From Mycobacteroides chelonae CCUG 47445 (lineage in GTDB: Bacteria > Actinomycetota > Actinomycetes > Mycobacteriales > Mycobacteriaceae): 64,000 bases of DNA. Each line of letters starts with the position of its first letter. Within the stretch, counting starts at the first letter, position 1. The notes under the pieces were generated by a model. The model worked only from the letters and a program-made list of their open reading frames with translations. It had not been told where the DNA came from and searched no databases. Positions 45,694-55,804 of the stretch are shown here, one piece after another. Location of the stretch: the NCBI RefSeq assembly GCF_001632805.1, contig NZ_CP007220.1:3844001-3908000 (forward strand). Direction: 5' to 3'. A program made the translations under genes and the position numbers.

Positions 45694-46611
45694 ATGACGC
45701 GGACCGATGACGACAGCTGGGACTTGGCCTCAAGTGTCGGGGCGACGGCGACGATGGTCGCAGCGCAGCGTGCGCTGGCCAGTCGCGTACCCGATGCGCT
45801 GATCAACGATCCCTACGCGGAGCCGCTGGTGCGCGCCGTCGGCATCGAGTATTTCGCCAAGCTGGCCTCGGGTGATTTCGACCCCGAGCAGATGGCCGGT
45901 CTGGTGCAGCTGGGCATCACCGTGGACGGCATGGCCAACGGAATGGCAAGTCGCACCTGGTACTACGACACCGCCTTCGAGTCCGCCACAGCGGCGGGAG
46001 TGCGCCAGGCCGTCATCCTGGCGTCCGGACTCGACACCCGGGCCTACCGCCTGAATTGGCCGGCGGGCACCACGGTGTACGAGCTCGATCAGCCGGATGT
46101 GATCGCGTTCAAGACCGACAACCTGGCAGCACTGGGAGCCTCGCCCAGCGCCGAGCGCCGGACTGTGGCGATCGACCTGCGTGACGATTGGCCGTCGGCC
46201 TTGAAGGCGGCGGGCTTTGACCCCGGGCAGCCGACGGTGTGGTCTGCCGAGGGACTGCTGATCTATCTGCCGCCGGAGGCGCAGGATCGGTTGTTCGCGT
46301 CGATCACCGAGCTCAGCGCGCCGGGCAGCCGCCTCGTGTGTGAGCAGGTGCCTGGCCTGGAGACCGCCGACTTTTCCAAGGCACGCGAGCTGACTCGTCA
46401 ATTCGCGGGAGACACACTGGATTTGGATATGGAGTCGCTCGTCTACGCCGAAGAGCGTCAAATGGCGGCGGACTGGCTGGCCGAGCACGGATGGTCAGTG
46501 GTCACCGAGGAGAACGAGGCACTGTACGCACGGCTCAACCTGGAGCCGCCGAACCCCTTACTGCGCACCATATTCCCGAACATCGTGTACGTCGACGCGA
46601 CCCTGGGCTAG
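45694..46611 (+). CDS. SAM-dependent methyltransferase of the mycobacterial TIGR00027 family
   Basis: A 305-residue protein typical of the multicopy mycobacterial O-methyltransferase-like family (Rv0725c/Rv0731c group, which also sits near secY). Marks are WDLASSVGATATMVAAQRA, the SAM loop ILASGLDTRAYRL and VWSAEGLLIYLP. AAGGAG lies just before the ATG. The substrate is unknown; some relatives act on cell-wall lipids. Its stop codon overlaps the stop of the convergent permease gene. Confidence 0.88.
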   Translation: MTRTDDDSWDLASSVGATATMVAAQRALASRVPDALINDPYAEPLVRAVGIEYFAKLASGDFDPEQMAGLVQLGITVDGMANGMASRTWYYDTAFESATAAGVRQAVILASGLDTRAYRLNWPAGTTVYELDQPDVIAFKTDNLAALGASPSAERRTVAIDLRDDWPSALKAAGFDPGQPTVWSAEGLLIYLPPEAQDRLFASITELSAPGSRLVCEQVPGLETADFSKARELTRQFAGDTLDLDMESLVYAEERQMAADWLAEHGWSVVTEENEALYARLNLEPPNPLLRTIFPNIVYVDATLG

Positions 46612-47747
46612 CTCGCCACGCGCGAACGCAGCCATTTCCACCAGGTCCGCCTCGGCTCCGCGGGCTCGTCGGTATCGGAGTTCTCGAACGGAACCCCTTT
46701 ATAGACAGCCAGATACACATCGATCGTGGTCACGATGACGATCATCAGGACCGGGCCCAGCACGATTCCCCAGAAGCCGAAGGCCGCGATACCCGAGAAG
46801 ACCGCCAGGAGCATCAGGGCGGGATCCAGACGTGCTCCGCGCGGTACCAGGAACGGGCGCAGCACATTGTCGATGTTCGAGACCACCAACAGGTGCCAGG
46901 CGATGACGAACAGTCCGCCGACCGGATGGCCGAAGAGAATCATGCCGATACCGAACGGAATCGTCACGATGCCGCCCCCGAGCGGGATGATCGACAACGC
47001 GGTCAGCAGTATCGCGAAGAAGAAGAAACCCTGCCGGAACCCGGCGACATAGATCGACGCGGCACCCGCGACACCCTGCGCCATCGCAATCACAAACTGA
47101 CCCTTGACCGTTCCGCGCACCATGGCGCCGATCTTGTCGAGGTACAGATCGGTGATCTCCTCCCCCAGCGGATTGAGCTGCCGCAGCAGGGTAAGCACCT
47201 TGTCCTGCTTGACCAGGAGTGAGACGAACACGTACAGGAAGATGATGCACGCCGCGACCGCCGATGCGACGCTGCCGACCGCGCTCTGCAGCACCTGCAG
47301 TACGCCTTGCCCGACGTTCTCCGCCAAAGATGCGATCGACTGCCGCAGGCTGTCCGGGGTCAACTGCACGTGCACGAATGGGATCCGGGCCAAGACGTCG
47401 TTGACCACCGCGAACGCCCGTTGCCCGAGTGCGGTCATATCGGTGTCGTCCACCCAGTTGGAGACACTGTCGACCATGCGGGTGATCTGTACGGTCGCAA
47501 CGTAAACCAGCGCACCGACCGGGACCACCACCGATCCCAGCGCGCACAGCAGCGTGAGGGTCGCGGCCGCACCCGCGCCGAATCGCCGGCCCAGGCGTCG
47601 GTACACCGGCGTGAACAAATATGCCGCTACCGCAGCGACGACGATCAGGATGAAATAGCCGCGCAGAAAATAGATACCCACCGCAATACCCACCGCGGTG
47701 AGGACGGCGAGCACACGTCTCTGAAATACGGTCAGTTCGGTGTTCAC
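46608..47747 (-). CDS. AI-2E-family (PerM) transporter
   Basis: A 379-residue membrane protein with about eight helices and the family C-terminal block FGFWGIVLGPVLMIVIVTTIDV. The start is the GTG at 47747 (VNTELTVFQRRVL), with GGAAGG seven bases upstream. Family members export signals, ions or osmolytes; no specific substrate can be read. sppA ends 84 bases upstream on the same strand. Confidence 0.85.
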   Translation of the reverse strand: MNTELTVFQRRVLAVLTAVGIAVGIYFLRGYFILIVVAAVAAYLFTPVYRRLGRRFGAGAAATLTLLCALGSVVVPVGALVYVATVQITRMVDSVSNWVDDTDMTALGQRAFAVVNDVLARIPFVHVQLTPDSLRQSIASLAENVGQGVLQVLQSAVGSVASAVAACIIFLYVFVSLLVKQDKVLTLLRQLNPLGEEITDLYLDKIGAMVRGTVKGQFVIAMAQGVAGAASIYVAGFRQGFFFFAILLTALSIIPLGGGIVTIPFGIGMILFGHPVGGLFVIAWHLLVVSNIDNVLRPFLVPRGARLDPALMLLAVFSGIAAFGFWGIVLGPVLMIVIVTTIDVYLAVYKGVPFENSDTDEPAEPRRTWWKWLRSRVAS

Positions 47748-47830
47748 ACCACGCCCTTCCGCCGGCAGCTGCACTCGACACGTTAGCCGGTGTCAGCCCC
47801 GTCCCGGCGAAACATGCTGGTGCGGTGCGA

Positions 47831-49582
47831 CTAGAAGCGGTAGTCGCCCAACATCATGGTCTGGGCGCCGCCAATGGATCGCTGGGCGCGCTGCACCGTC
47901 TCCAGGGCCAGTTGCGCCACCCGGCCGAACACCGCATCGGTGACGGCGGCGGCCGCGGGCTGCGAGGACGCCCGCTGCCGCAGCATCGCCGTCAGCGGTG
48001 AACTCGGGAAGCTCGCGATCCGCACGTCGTCGTCGGCAGCTATGCCCGCGAGCTTCTTGGCCTTGTCCACCGCGTCGCGGAACCCGCCGAGCTCATCGAC
48101 CAGGCCGTGCGCCAGCGCATCCCTACCTGACCAGATCCTGCCCTGCGCAACCGCCTTCACGGCGTCGACACTGAGGTTGCGCCCGTCGGCGACCCGCTGC
48201 ACGAAATCGTCATAATGCATGTCGATCTCGGCCTCGACGAGATCACGCTGCTCATCGGTGAACGGTTCGTTACTCGACCACGCATCAGCGTTGGCGTTGG
48301 TGCGCAAGGTGTCCGAGGCGACTCCGAGCTTCTCCTTGAGCCCCCGGGTGATGAACTTTCCGGTGATCACTCCGATGGATCCGGTGATGGTGCCCGGGTT
48401 GGCGAGTATCGCGTCGGCACCCATGGCCACGTAGTAACCGCCGGATCCGGCGACCGCACCCATGGACGCCACCACCGGCTTGCCCGCCTCACGGGCCCGG
48501 ATCACTTCTCGCCAAATGGTTTCCGAGCCGTTGACCGAGCCGCCGGGGCTATCCACACGCAACACGATGGCGGCCACCGAATCGTCGGCCACCGCGTCGC
48601 GCAGCGCCTCGGCGATCACATCACCCCCGCTGGCCGGGCCCGGCGGGAAGAGCCGGGGCCCGCTGCGGCCACTCACGATCGGTCCCGCCAGGGTGACCAC
48701 GCCAATAGTCCGGCGCGACGGGCGCCCGGGCAGGGCGGGCAGGCTCGGCACCTGTGGCCGGGTGGCGCGGGCATAGCGCGCCAGATACAGCAGCGGGGGT
48801 TCCTTATCGGCGTGCACACCGGTCAATTCACCGATGCGCGCGTACGCCTCATCGCGATATCCGATGCGGTCGACCAGGCCCGCGGTCACCGCATCGGTGC
48901 GCCGCAGCGGCGCCCGGTCTGCCAAGGCGTCCACCTCGGACGGGTCGAGCTTGCGCGATGCCGCGACACCGTCGCGAACCTGTTCGGACAGACTTTCCAG
49001 CAGCCGCCCATCGGCTTCCCGCTGCGCCTCGGTGTAGCCATCCTCGGTGAACAGGTTGGCCGCCGATTTGTACTGACCGCGCGTGAGGAACTGCGCCTCA
49101 ACCCCGGCCTTGTCGAGAGCACCGCGCAGGAAGGTTCCGCTGGCCGCGAATCCGATGAGTCCCACGGTGCCGGAAGGTTGCATCCACACCTCCCCGAAGG
49201 CCGACGCCAAGTAGTAGGCCAGGGTGCCCGGGTAGGTTTCGGACCACGCCACGCTCGGCTTGACCGCGCTGAAGGCCTCGATGGCGGCCCGGAGCTCTTG
49301 GACGGCTCCGGCGGCGGCGGGCGGAATCTGCACCCGGGCGATGAGACCGGCCACCCGCGGATCGTCGATTGCACGGTGGATGGCGGCAATGGTGTGTCGC
49401 AGCGACAGCGGCCTGCTCGCCCCGGAGAAGACCAGGCCGAGTGGATCGAAGTTGGCGGTTTCCGGCGGCACCTCGAGTAGATCGAGTTCCAGGATGCAGT
49501 CCCGGGGTACTCCCCGGTGACGTGCGGTGTCGACCTTGGCCAGCAGGTCGTTGACGTCCGTGGGCGTGGTAAACGCGAACAT
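47831..49582 (-). CDS. sppA: Signal peptide peptidase SppA (protease IV)
   Basis: A 583-residue S49 peptidase with two tandem SppA domains. The catalytic Ser lies in GAVAGSGGYYVAMGAD in the C-terminal half, and the catalytic Lys in RGQYKSAANLFTE in the N-terminal half, the Ser/Lys dyad of the long form. No N-terminal membrane helix is visible, unlike the enterobacterial enzyme. It degrades cleaved signal peptides at the membrane. The neighbourhood sppA-rplO is ancestral, but here four plus-strand genes separate them. Confidence 0.93.
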   Translation of the reverse strand: MFAFTTPTDVNDLLAKVDTARHRGVPRDCILELDLLEVPPETANFDPLGLVFSGASRPLSLRHTIAAIHRAIDDPRVAGLIARVQIPPAAAGAVQELRAAIEAFSAVKPSVAWSETYPGTLAYYLASAFGEVWMQPSGTVGLIGFAASGTFLRGALDKAGVEAQFLTRGQYKSAANLFTEDGYTEAQREADGRLLESLSEQVRDGVAASRKLDPSEVDALADRAPLRRTDAVTAGLVDRIGYRDEAYARIGELTGVHADKEPPLLYLARYARATRPQVPSLPALPGRPSRRTIGVVTLAGPIVSGRSGPRLFPPGPASGGDVIAEALRDAVADDSVAAIVLRVDSPGGSVNGSETIWREVIRAREAGKPVVASMGAVAGSGGYYVAMGADAILANPGTITGSIGVITGKFITRGLKEKLGVASDTLRTNANADAWSSNEPFTDEQRDLVEAEIDMHYDDFVQRVADGRNLSVDAVKAVAQGRIWSGRDALAHGLVDELGGFRDAVDKAKKLAGIAADDDVRIASFPSSPLTAMLRQRASSQPAAAAVTDAVFGRVAQLALETVQRAQRSIGGAQTMMLGDYRF

Positions 49583-49687
49583 GCCTTGAGCGTACCGACG
49601 AATGCGGCAACGCTCCCGGCTACAAATCCGTGCTGCCGTTCTGCTCGGCGCGTAGGGTCTGAACCATTCGCTGGCGGAGGGGCAACG

Positions 49688-51268
49688 ATGACACGTGCAC
49701 AGAAGACAACGGCCAAGAAACTGTTGGCTCAGGTCGCTGCGGTACTCGCGGTCACCACGGTATCCGGGTGTATCGATACGTCCGGGTCACGCGAACTCAC
49801 CCCATCGCAATCGACGTCATCGACGACAGCCGCCCCCGCCCGCAGCTATCCGGGTTTGTTTCCCGAGTATCGCGGCAAGTTTCACCCCAACCACACCGAT
49901 CTGGGTGGGCGGAACAATGCCGAGCTTGCCGGTCTACTGCCCGTGGCCGCGGACTTCCCCGGACAAGGGGACACTCGCGCACCGGACATCGCCGCCGATG
50001 ACGGCTCCGGGCTGGGCATGCATGGCCAGACGGACGGTGAAACCCGGCCGCCCGAATGCCTCTACACACCGTTCGGTAAATCCTTCTCGAGGACCCCGGA
50101 CGGCTCGGACTGGAACCTCTACTACGCGGCATCGACGCTGCACGAAACAGATCCAGCCGGTGGCCGCATCGTCGTCACGGTGAATCGTGAACGTGAAAAC
50201 GCCGACGTATTCGCACTGACCACCGACTGGATCAAGAAATGCGGCCAGTACGACAGGGCGTTTCCGACATTCGCCAAGCCGGAGGTGCGTAATCGGCACG
50301 TCACCGACACCTTCGCGCCCGGACCGATCGTCGACGGAGTGCAGACCTACGTCTACACCAGCGCCAGCACCGACCTTGATGACGTCTCCGCCGATAAACA
50401 GTCGTCGGGGGTGCGCGGACAACGCGTCCTGCTCGCCAGGGTGCGCTCGGTCGTGTTCGAGGTGGAAGGCACCGATCCGGTCGACGCGGGCCTGCTGGAT
50501 CAGCTGATGGCTACCACCATCGCCACCGCCAAGCATGCGCCGCCGCCCGCCGATCAGAACGCTGGACGATTGGCCGGATTGCCGGCCTGCGACACCGTCG
50601 CGGCCCAACCCGGAAATCCACAACCGGATCCGGCGCTGGACTGCACAATTCGCACCTCGGACGGCAGCGGGGTGATCTTCGAGGTGTTGGGCACTCCCAC
50701 GGGAACCATCCGGGTGTTCAACGGCAGTGGTGCACAGCTGCAATCCATTCGCGTCCCCAATTCGATCTTCCAGCAGCGCATGCCGTTCCTGCAGGACCTG
50801 GATCAGGACAAGCGCGAGGAGCTGCTGGTGGTCAGGGCAACCGGCGACCCGGCGGGCGATCTTATGGATGTGTGGCGGTCGCGGCCCAACTCCGATCAAT
50901 TCGACATGACCGGAACGATTTTCGGCGTCCCGAGATTCTGGATGACATCCGATCGATTCATCGGAATCTTCTCGCGCAACGGCAATGACGCCGGGGTTGC
51001 CGCGCTCTTCCGGTTCGTGGACAGCAAGCTGGCGGTATTGGCGCTACTGGACACCGAAAGACGCGTCGACAACAAGCCGCTCGACGATCCGAAATGGCGC
51101 CTGAACGCCAACGTCAAATGTGCGATGAACGTGTCCGATGACCCCCCGGGAGCGCTTGGGGCGCGGATGGATGCGTTGCGCGCCGCCGGTGTCGACCCGG
51201 CCAGTGCCGCAGAACATTTCTGCCTGCAGCCGTGGGTACCCACGCTGTACCGGCAGGGCACACGATGA
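49688..51268 (+). CDS. Lipoprotein with C-terminal FG-GAP/VCBS-like domain, larger paralogue
   Basis: The 526-residue lipoprotein starts at the ATG at 49688 after GGAGGGG. The signal ends at lipobox VSGC (Cys about 28). Residues 60-300 are an Rv-type sensor-like domain with several Cys (PPECLYTP, KKCGQYDR). The C-terminal 220 residues (from about 310: PACDTVAAQPGNPQPDPALDC) match the whole mature part of the next lipoprotein, including the Asp-rich DLDQDKREELLVV loop that resembles a calcium-binding FG-GAP repeat. The function is unknown. Confidence 0.8.
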   Translation: MTRAQKTTAKKLLAQVAAVLAVTTVSGCIDTSGSRELTPSQSTSSTTAAPARSYPGLFPEYRGKFHPNHTDLGGRNNAELAGLLPVAADFPGQGDTRAPDIAADDGSGLGMHGQTDGETRPPECLYTPFGKSFSRTPDGSDWNLYYAASTLHETDPAGGRIVVTVNRERENADVFALTTDWIKKCGQYDRAFPTFAKPEVRNRHVTDTFAPGPIVDGVQTYVYTSASTDLDDVSADKQSSGVRGQRVLLARVRSVVFEVEGTDPVDAGLLDQLMATTIATAKHAPPPADQNAGRLAGLPACDTVAAQPGNPQPDPALDCTIRTSDGSGVIFEVLGTPTGTIRVFNGSGAQLQSIRVPNSIFQQRMPFLQDLDQDKREELLVVRATGDPAGDLMDVWRSRPNSDQFDMTGTIFGVPRFWMTSDRFIGIFSRNGNDAGVAALFRFVDSKLAVLALLDTERRVDNKPLDDPKWRLNANVKCAMNVSDDPPGALGARMDALRAAGVDPASAAEHFCLQPWVPTLYRQGTR

Positions 51269-51275
51269 GGTCCGC

Positions 51276-52079
51276 ATGACAAAGTGGCACGCCACCGCAC
51301 TTCTCGCCGCAGGGCTAACCCTCGCCGCGTGTACACATGGCGGCATCCATCGCTCCGGAACACCAACGAGCCCGGCACCGAGCCGGCTCGACTCTCTACC
51401 GCTGTGCTCGTCGATCAAGCCACAGGCGGTCGAACCCGACCCAGACCCGGCGCTGGACTGCGTGCTGCGGTCCAGGGATTCGGCGAAGCTGACATTCGAG
51501 GTGCTGGGCACGCCGCCCATTACCGTCAAGGTGTACGAACCCAACGGAACTGAGCGGCAGACCTTTACGGTTCCCGTCAACAAACCGGAACGAACTCCCC
51601 CGCTTCTCGCCGACCTGGATCGCGACGGCCGCGATGAGCTGATCGTGGTGGACACCGTCGGCTCCGATGGCGATGTCCTGAATGTGTGGCGGGCCAACAA
51701 AGATTCGGGGAAGTTCGCTCACGCAGGACAGGTGATCGGCTATCCGGATTTCCGGACTACCGATGAACATTTCACCGCGTTCTACGCCAGTACCGGGGCC
51801 GGATCGGGCAGGGTTTCCCTCTACCGGTTCGTCGACGACAAAGTCGTGGGACTCGGCTCGCTCTTCGTACAGGCAGCGGACTGGCCGGATCCCGCCGATC
51901 CCGCCCGCACCTGGTACACCAACGGAAACACACTGTGTTCCTTCAACTACGACGACGTCCCCCCGGGGCAAGCCGAGAAGACCAACCAGTCCCTGACAGA
52001 CGCGGGCGTGGACCCGCCCTCCGCGCAGGAGCGATTCTGCAAACAGGCCTGGGTGGCCGACATCTACCGGAAGCGCTAA
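51276..52079 (+). CDS. Lipoprotein with FG-GAP/VCBS-like domain, smaller paralogue
   Basis: The 267-residue lipoprotein has lipobox LAAC (Cys about 19), starts at the ATG at 51276 seven bases after the previous stop, and has GAGG before it. The mature part, from PLCSSIKPQAVEPDPDPALDC to the end, is the duplicate of the C-terminal part of the preceding gene. The DLDRDGRDELIVVDT loop is shared. The pair probably arose by tandem partial duplication and is co-transcribed. Confidence 0.8.
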   Translation: MTKWHATALLAAGLTLAACTHGGIHRSGTPTSPAPSRLDSLPLCSSIKPQAVEPDPDPALDCVLRSRDSAKLTFEVLGTPPITVKVYEPNGTERQTFTVPVNKPERTPPLLADLDRDGRDELIVVDTVGSDGDVLNVWRANKDSGKFAHAGQVIGYPDFRTTDEHFTAFYASTGAGSGRVSLYRFVDDKVVGLGSLFVQAADWPDPADPARTWYTNGNTLCSFNYDDVPPGQAEKTNQSLTDAGVDPPSAQERFCKQAWVADIYRKR

Positions 52080-52169
52080 CCGGACGTAACCAACGCGGGT
52101 TCGGAGATGATCCTGACCTAGACGGCTGAATCAGCGTCCGGCCTGCATGCCCGATGGTATGACTATCGG

Positions 52170-53399
52170 ATGACGCTCAAGATGACGGTGTCACCTGCTC
52201 TGATCGGCGGCGATGTCGATGAAGGGTACGGCAAGATCGCCGACGCATTCCGCGCCAATTTCGCGCGCGGAGACGAGATCGGTGCCGCATTCTCGGTCTA
52301 CCGCGACGGCGTGAAGGTCGTCGACCTCTGGGGTGGCTACCGCAACGGCCTCACCACGGACCCGTGGCGCGAAGACACCATAGTCAACATGTTTTCCACT
52401 ACCAAAGGCGTTGCATCCCTTGCTGTTTCCGTCGCCGCATCACGCGGGATGATCGACTACGACGCAAAAGTCGCGGACTACTGGCCGGAGTTCGCGCAGG
52501 CCGGCAAGGCCGATGTCACGGTGCGTCAACTGCTGTCTCACCAGGCAGGATTGCCCGCACTCGACGCGCCGCTGAAGCTGGCAGACCTGACCGACCCGAT
52601 CAAGGTCTCCGCAGTGCTTGCCGCCCAAAGACCAGCGTGGCCACCGGGCACCCGTCATGGCTACCACGCACTCACCCTGGGGTGGTACGAATCCGAGCTC
52701 ATCCGTCGCACCGACCCTGCTGGCCGCACCATTGGACGGTTCTTCGCCGACGAGGTCGCCGCTCCTCTCGGCCTGGATCTGCACATCGGATTACCCGCCT
52801 CGGTGGACCGCGGCCGGGTGGCCGAACTACATGGCTGGAAGCGGCAGGAAGCACTGCTGCACCTCAACACCATGCCGCCACGATTCGTACTGGGCCTTCT
52901 GAACCCCCGCGGCCTGACCGGCCGAAGTGCCAACCTGCCCAACGATATCGACGCGATGACCGACTTCAACCAAGAGAAGGTGCGCACCGTCGAGATGCCC
53001 GCCGCCAATGGGATCGGCTCGGCCCGCTCGGTGGCGCGCGCATACGGTTGCGCGGCAACCGGCGGGGCCGAACTCGGTCTGACACCGGCCACTCTCGAAA
53101 CGGTGACAGAGCCCGCCGTACCTCCCAGCAGAGGTATCCGCGACAAGGTGCTGCATGTCGACTCGGTGTTCTCGCTGGGGTACTGCAAACCGTTCCGGGA
53201 CTGCATCTTTGGGTCGTCCAGGAAGGCGTTCGGAACCCCCGGACTCGGTGGATCGTTCGGCTTTGCCGACCCCGACACCGGTGTCGGATTCGCCTACGTG
53301 ATGAATCGACTGGGCTTTCACCTGTTCAGCGACCCCCGCGAACTCGCGCTACGCCAAGCACTGTTTCGGGATGTGCTGGGCACACGTCCGCAGACATGA
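52170..53399 (+). CDS. Beta-lactamase-fold serine hydrolase (EstB/LipL type)
   Basis: A 409-residue protein of the class C beta-lactamase/esterase group. The SxxK motif is STTK (Ser76, Lys79). The Tyr motif appears as GYHALTLGW rather than YxN, and the C-terminal GGSFGFADPDTGVGFAYVMNR replaces the KTG box, as in esterases of this fold. No signal peptide is visible. Likely substrates are short esters. It is followed by tandem hairpins before convergent rplO. Confidence 0.85.
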   Translation: MTLKMTVSPALIGGDVDEGYGKIADAFRANFARGDEIGAAFSVYRDGVKVVDLWGGYRNGLTTDPWREDTIVNMFSTTKGVASLAVSVAASRGMIDYDAKVADYWPEFAQAGKADVTVRQLLSHQAGLPALDAPLKLADLTDPIKVSAVLAAQRPAWPPGTRHGYHALTLGWYESELIRRTDPAGRTIGRFFADEVAAPLGLDLHIGLPASVDRGRVAELHGWKRQEALLHLNTMPPRFVLGLLNPRGLTGRSANLPNDIDAMTDFNQEKVRTVEMPAANGIGSARSVARAYGCAATGGAELGLTPATLETVTEPAVPPSRGIRDKVLHVDSVFSLGYCKPFRDCIFGSSRKAFGTPGLGGSFGFADPDTGVGFAYVMNRLGFHLFSDPRELALRQALFRDVLGTRPQT

Positions 53400-53406
53400 G
53401 CCCTCC

Positions 53407-53512
53407 GCTTCGCCGAGTGCATACCGCACGCAGGCAGTTCACGCGATAGCTCTGCTCCTGGTATGCGCTCGGCGAAGCAGAAAGGGCGCCCACCCGAAGG
53501 TGGACGCCCTTT
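53407..53512. terminator. Two hairpins between the serine hydrolase gene and rplO
   Basis: Outer: gcttcgccgagtgcatacc (53407-53425) pairs with 53460-53478 in 18 of 19 positions around a 34-base loop. Inner to rplO: 53481-53494 pairs with 53499-53512 (13 of 14) with a CGAA tetraloop. The second is a good bidirectional terminator for the convergent genes. Confidence 0.65.
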
Positions 53513-53526
53513 CCGGAAAGCGGTTA

Positions 53527-53967
53527 CTAGGCCTCGTTGACCGATCCGCCTGCGGCGGTGATCTTCTCGCGAGCCGAGTCGCTGAACTTGTTGGCAGTCA
53601 CCGACACCTTGACCTTGAGGTCTCCGTTGCCGAGCACCTTCACCAGCTCGTTCTTGCGCACCGCACCCTTGGCAACCAGGGCCTCGATGGTGACGTCGCC
53701 ACCCTCGGGGAACAGCCGCTCGATGTCGGCCACGTTCACCACCTGGTATTCGGTGCGGAAGCGGTTCTTGAAGCCCTTGAGCTTCGGGAGCCGCATGTGG
53801 ATGGGCATCTGCCCACCCTCGAAAGTCACCGGCACGTTCTTACGTGCCTTGGTGCCCTTGGTACCGCGACCCGCGGTCTTACCCTTGGACCCTTCACCAC
53901 GGCCGACGCGGGTGCGCTCGGTCTTGGAGCCCGGGGCCGGGCGTAGGTGATGCAGTTTGATGGTCAT
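53527..53967 (-). CDS. rplO: 50S ribosomal protein L15
   Basis: A 146-residue L15 ([51 protein letters not shown]). It is the last gene of the rpsH-rplF-rplR-rpsE-rpmD-rplO block, three bases after rpmD, and is followed by the hairpin terminator. Confidence 0.98.
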   Translation of the reverse strand: MTIKLHHLRPAPGSKTERTRVGRGEGSKGKTAGRGTKGTKARKNVPVTFEGGQMPIHMRLPKLKGFKNRFRTEYQVVNVADIERLFPEGGDVTIEALVAKGAVRKNELVKVLGNGDLKVKVSVTANKFSDSAREKITAAGGSVNEA

Positions 53968-53970
53968 TGC

Positions 53971-54153
53971 TTACTTCACATCCTCGACGGTGACCAGGTG
54001 GCGAACCACCTGGAGCAGGCCGCGGGTCTGCGCGTTGTCCTCGCGGACAACGGTCTGACGAATCTTGCGCAGACCCAGTGTCTTCAGACTTTCGCGCTGC
54101 TTCCATCGGGCTCCGATGGTGCTGCGCACCTGGGTGATCTTCACGTCAGCCAT
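53971..54153 (-). CDS. rpmD: 50S ribosomal protein L30
   Basis: A 60-residue L30 ([20 protein letters not shown] ... HLVTVEDVK) from the ATG at 54153. Its start overlaps the rpsE stop by eight bases, so it is translationally coupled. Confidence 0.96.
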   Translation of the reverse strand: MADVKITQVRSTIGARWKQRESLKTLGLRKIRQTVVREDNAQTRGLLQVVRHLVTVEDVK

Positions 54154-54808
54154 GGCTGCCTCCCTGTGCTGCCGCAGCTGCGAACTCGGCGCGGGCCCGG
54201 AGCATGCCGGCCGGCGCCACGTCCTCGATGGGCAGACCACGCCGGGCCGCAACCTCTTCGGGGCGCTGCAGCTGCTTGAGCGCCGCGACGGTTGCGTGCA
54301 CCACGTTGATGGCGTTGTCGCTACCCAGCGACTTGGCCAGGATGTCGTGCACGCCGGCGCATTCCAGCACCGCGCGGGCAGCGCCACCGGCGATCACACC
54401 GGTACCGGCCGAGGCCGGACGCAGCATGACGACACCGGCGGAATCCTCGCCCTGAACCGGGTGGACGATGGTGCCACCGATGAGCGGAACGCGGAAGAAG
54501 TTCTTGCGAGCCTCGTCCACACCCTTGGCGATGGCGGCCGGAACTTCCTTGGCCTTGCCGTAGCCAACGCCCACCAGACCGTTGCCGTCTCCGACAATCA
54601 CCAGTGCGGTGAAGCTGAACCGGCGACCACCCTTGACGACCTTGGAGACGCGGTTGATGGTGACCACGCGCTCCAGGTAGTTGCTCTTCTCGGCGTTGTC
54701 ACGCCCACCACGACGGTCGTCGCGGTTGTCACGGCGTCCACGGCCGCCGTCGCGACCCTCGTTGGCGCCGCCCGCATTGTCGGGAGCGCCCGAATTGCGC
54801 TGCGCCAT
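54146..54808 (-). CDS. rpsE: 30S ribosomal protein S5
   Basis: A 220-residue S5. The ATG at 54808 ([14 protein letters not shown]) has GGAAGGA about eight bases upstream and gives the same length as the M. tuberculosis protein. An Arg/Asp/Gly-rich N-terminal extension precedes the S5 core ([39 protein letters not shown]). Confidence 0.97.
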   Translation of the reverse strand: MAQRNSGAPDNAGGANEGRDGGRGRRDNRDDRRGGRDNAEKSNYLERVVTINRVSKVVKGGRRFSFTALVIVGDGNGLVGVGYGKAKEVPAAIAKGVDEARKNFFRVPLIGGTIVHPVQGEDSAGVVMLRPASAGTGVIAGGAARAVLECAGVHDILAKSLGSDNAINVVHATVAALKQLQRPEEVAARRGLPIEDVAPAGMLRARAEFAAAAAQGGSHG

Positions 54809-54839
54809 CATGCATTCCTTCCGTTGAAAGTCACGAACA

Positions 54840-55247
54840 TCAGAACACCAGCCCGTTCTCGCGGGCGGCGTCTGCGAGTGCGGCGATCCGGCCACCGTAG
54901 GTGTAGCCACCGCGGTCGAACACCACGGTGTCCACGCCAGCAGCCTTCGCACGCTCGGCGATCAGCTGACCGACCCGAGCACTGCGCGCCTTCTTGTCGC
55001 CGTCCACTGCCTGCACATCGGGCTCGATGGACGAGGCCGCCGCCAGGGTGGTGCCGGTGAGATCGTTGACCAGCTGCACGTGGATGTGGCGGGCCGAACG
55101 GTTGACGACCAGACGTGGCCGTGCGTCCGTGCCGGACACCTTCTTGCGCAGACGTGCGTGGCGGCGCAGACGCGAGGTGCGGCGCACCTCCGAGACACTC
55201 TTGCCGACGGGCTCGTGCTGCTTCGCTTCTGTCTTCGTTTGAGCCAT
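54840..55247 (-). CDS. rplR: 50S ribosomal protein L18
   Basis: A 135-residue L18, which binds 5S rRNA. The core [15 protein letters not shown] ... [11 protein letters not shown] is standard. The N-terminus is about 13 residues longer than in M. tuberculosis ([14 protein letters not shown]). An alternative GTG at 55253 overlaps the rplF stop. Confidence 0.96.
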   Translation of the reverse strand: MAQTKTEAKQHEPVGKSVSEVRRTSRLRRHARLRKKVSGTDARPRLVVNRSARHIHVQLVNDLTGTTLAAASSIEPDVQAVDGDKKARSARVGQLIAERAKAAGVDTVVFDRGGYTYGGRIAALADAARENGLVF

Positions 55248-55249
55248 GG

Positions 55250-55789
55250 TCACTTACCTGTCTTTCCGACCTTGCGGCGGATCTGCTCACCCTCGTAGCG
55301 AATGCCCTTGCCCTTGTAGGGGTCGGGGCGACGCAGGCGGCGGATGTTGGCCGAGATCTGGCCAACCTTCTGCTTGTCGATTCCGCTGACCGAGAACTTG
55401 GTGGGGGTCTCGACCGCGAACGTGATGCCCTCAGGCGCCTCGATCAGCACCGGGTGGCTGTAACCGAGCGCGAACTCCAGGTTCGATCCCTTGGCGACGA
55501 CGCGGTAACCCACGCCGAAGATCTCCATCTTGGTGGTGTAACCCTGCGTCACACCGGTCACCAGGTTGGCGATCAGGGTGCGGGACAACCCGTGCAGCGA
55601 GCGGTTGCGCCGCTCGTCATCGGGACGGGTCACCACGATGGCGCCATCGTCGTTGCGCGAAACCGCAATCGGCTCGCTCACTGTCAGTTCCAGAGTGCCC
55701 TTGGAACCCTTGACGGAGATGTTCTGGCCGTCGATGTTGACGTCCACTCCGGCGGGAACCAGCACTGGCTGCTTTCCAATACGCGACAT
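55250..55789 (-). CDS. rplF: 50S ribosomal protein L6
   Basis: A 179-residue L6 ([20 protein letters not shown] ... [19 protein letters not shown]), lying between rpsH and rplR in the usual order. Confidence 0.98.
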   Translation of the reverse strand: MSRIGKQPVLVPAGVDVNIDGQNISVKGSKGTLELTVSEPIAVSRNDDGAIVVTRPDDERRNRSLHGLSRTLIANLVTGVTQGYTTKMEIFGVGYRVVAKGSNLEFALGYSHPVLIEAPEGITFAVETPTKFSVSGIDKQKVGQISANIRRLRRPDPYKGKGIRYEGEQIRRKVGKTGK

Positions 55790-55804
55790 GTTTCTAGTCC
55801 TCCC

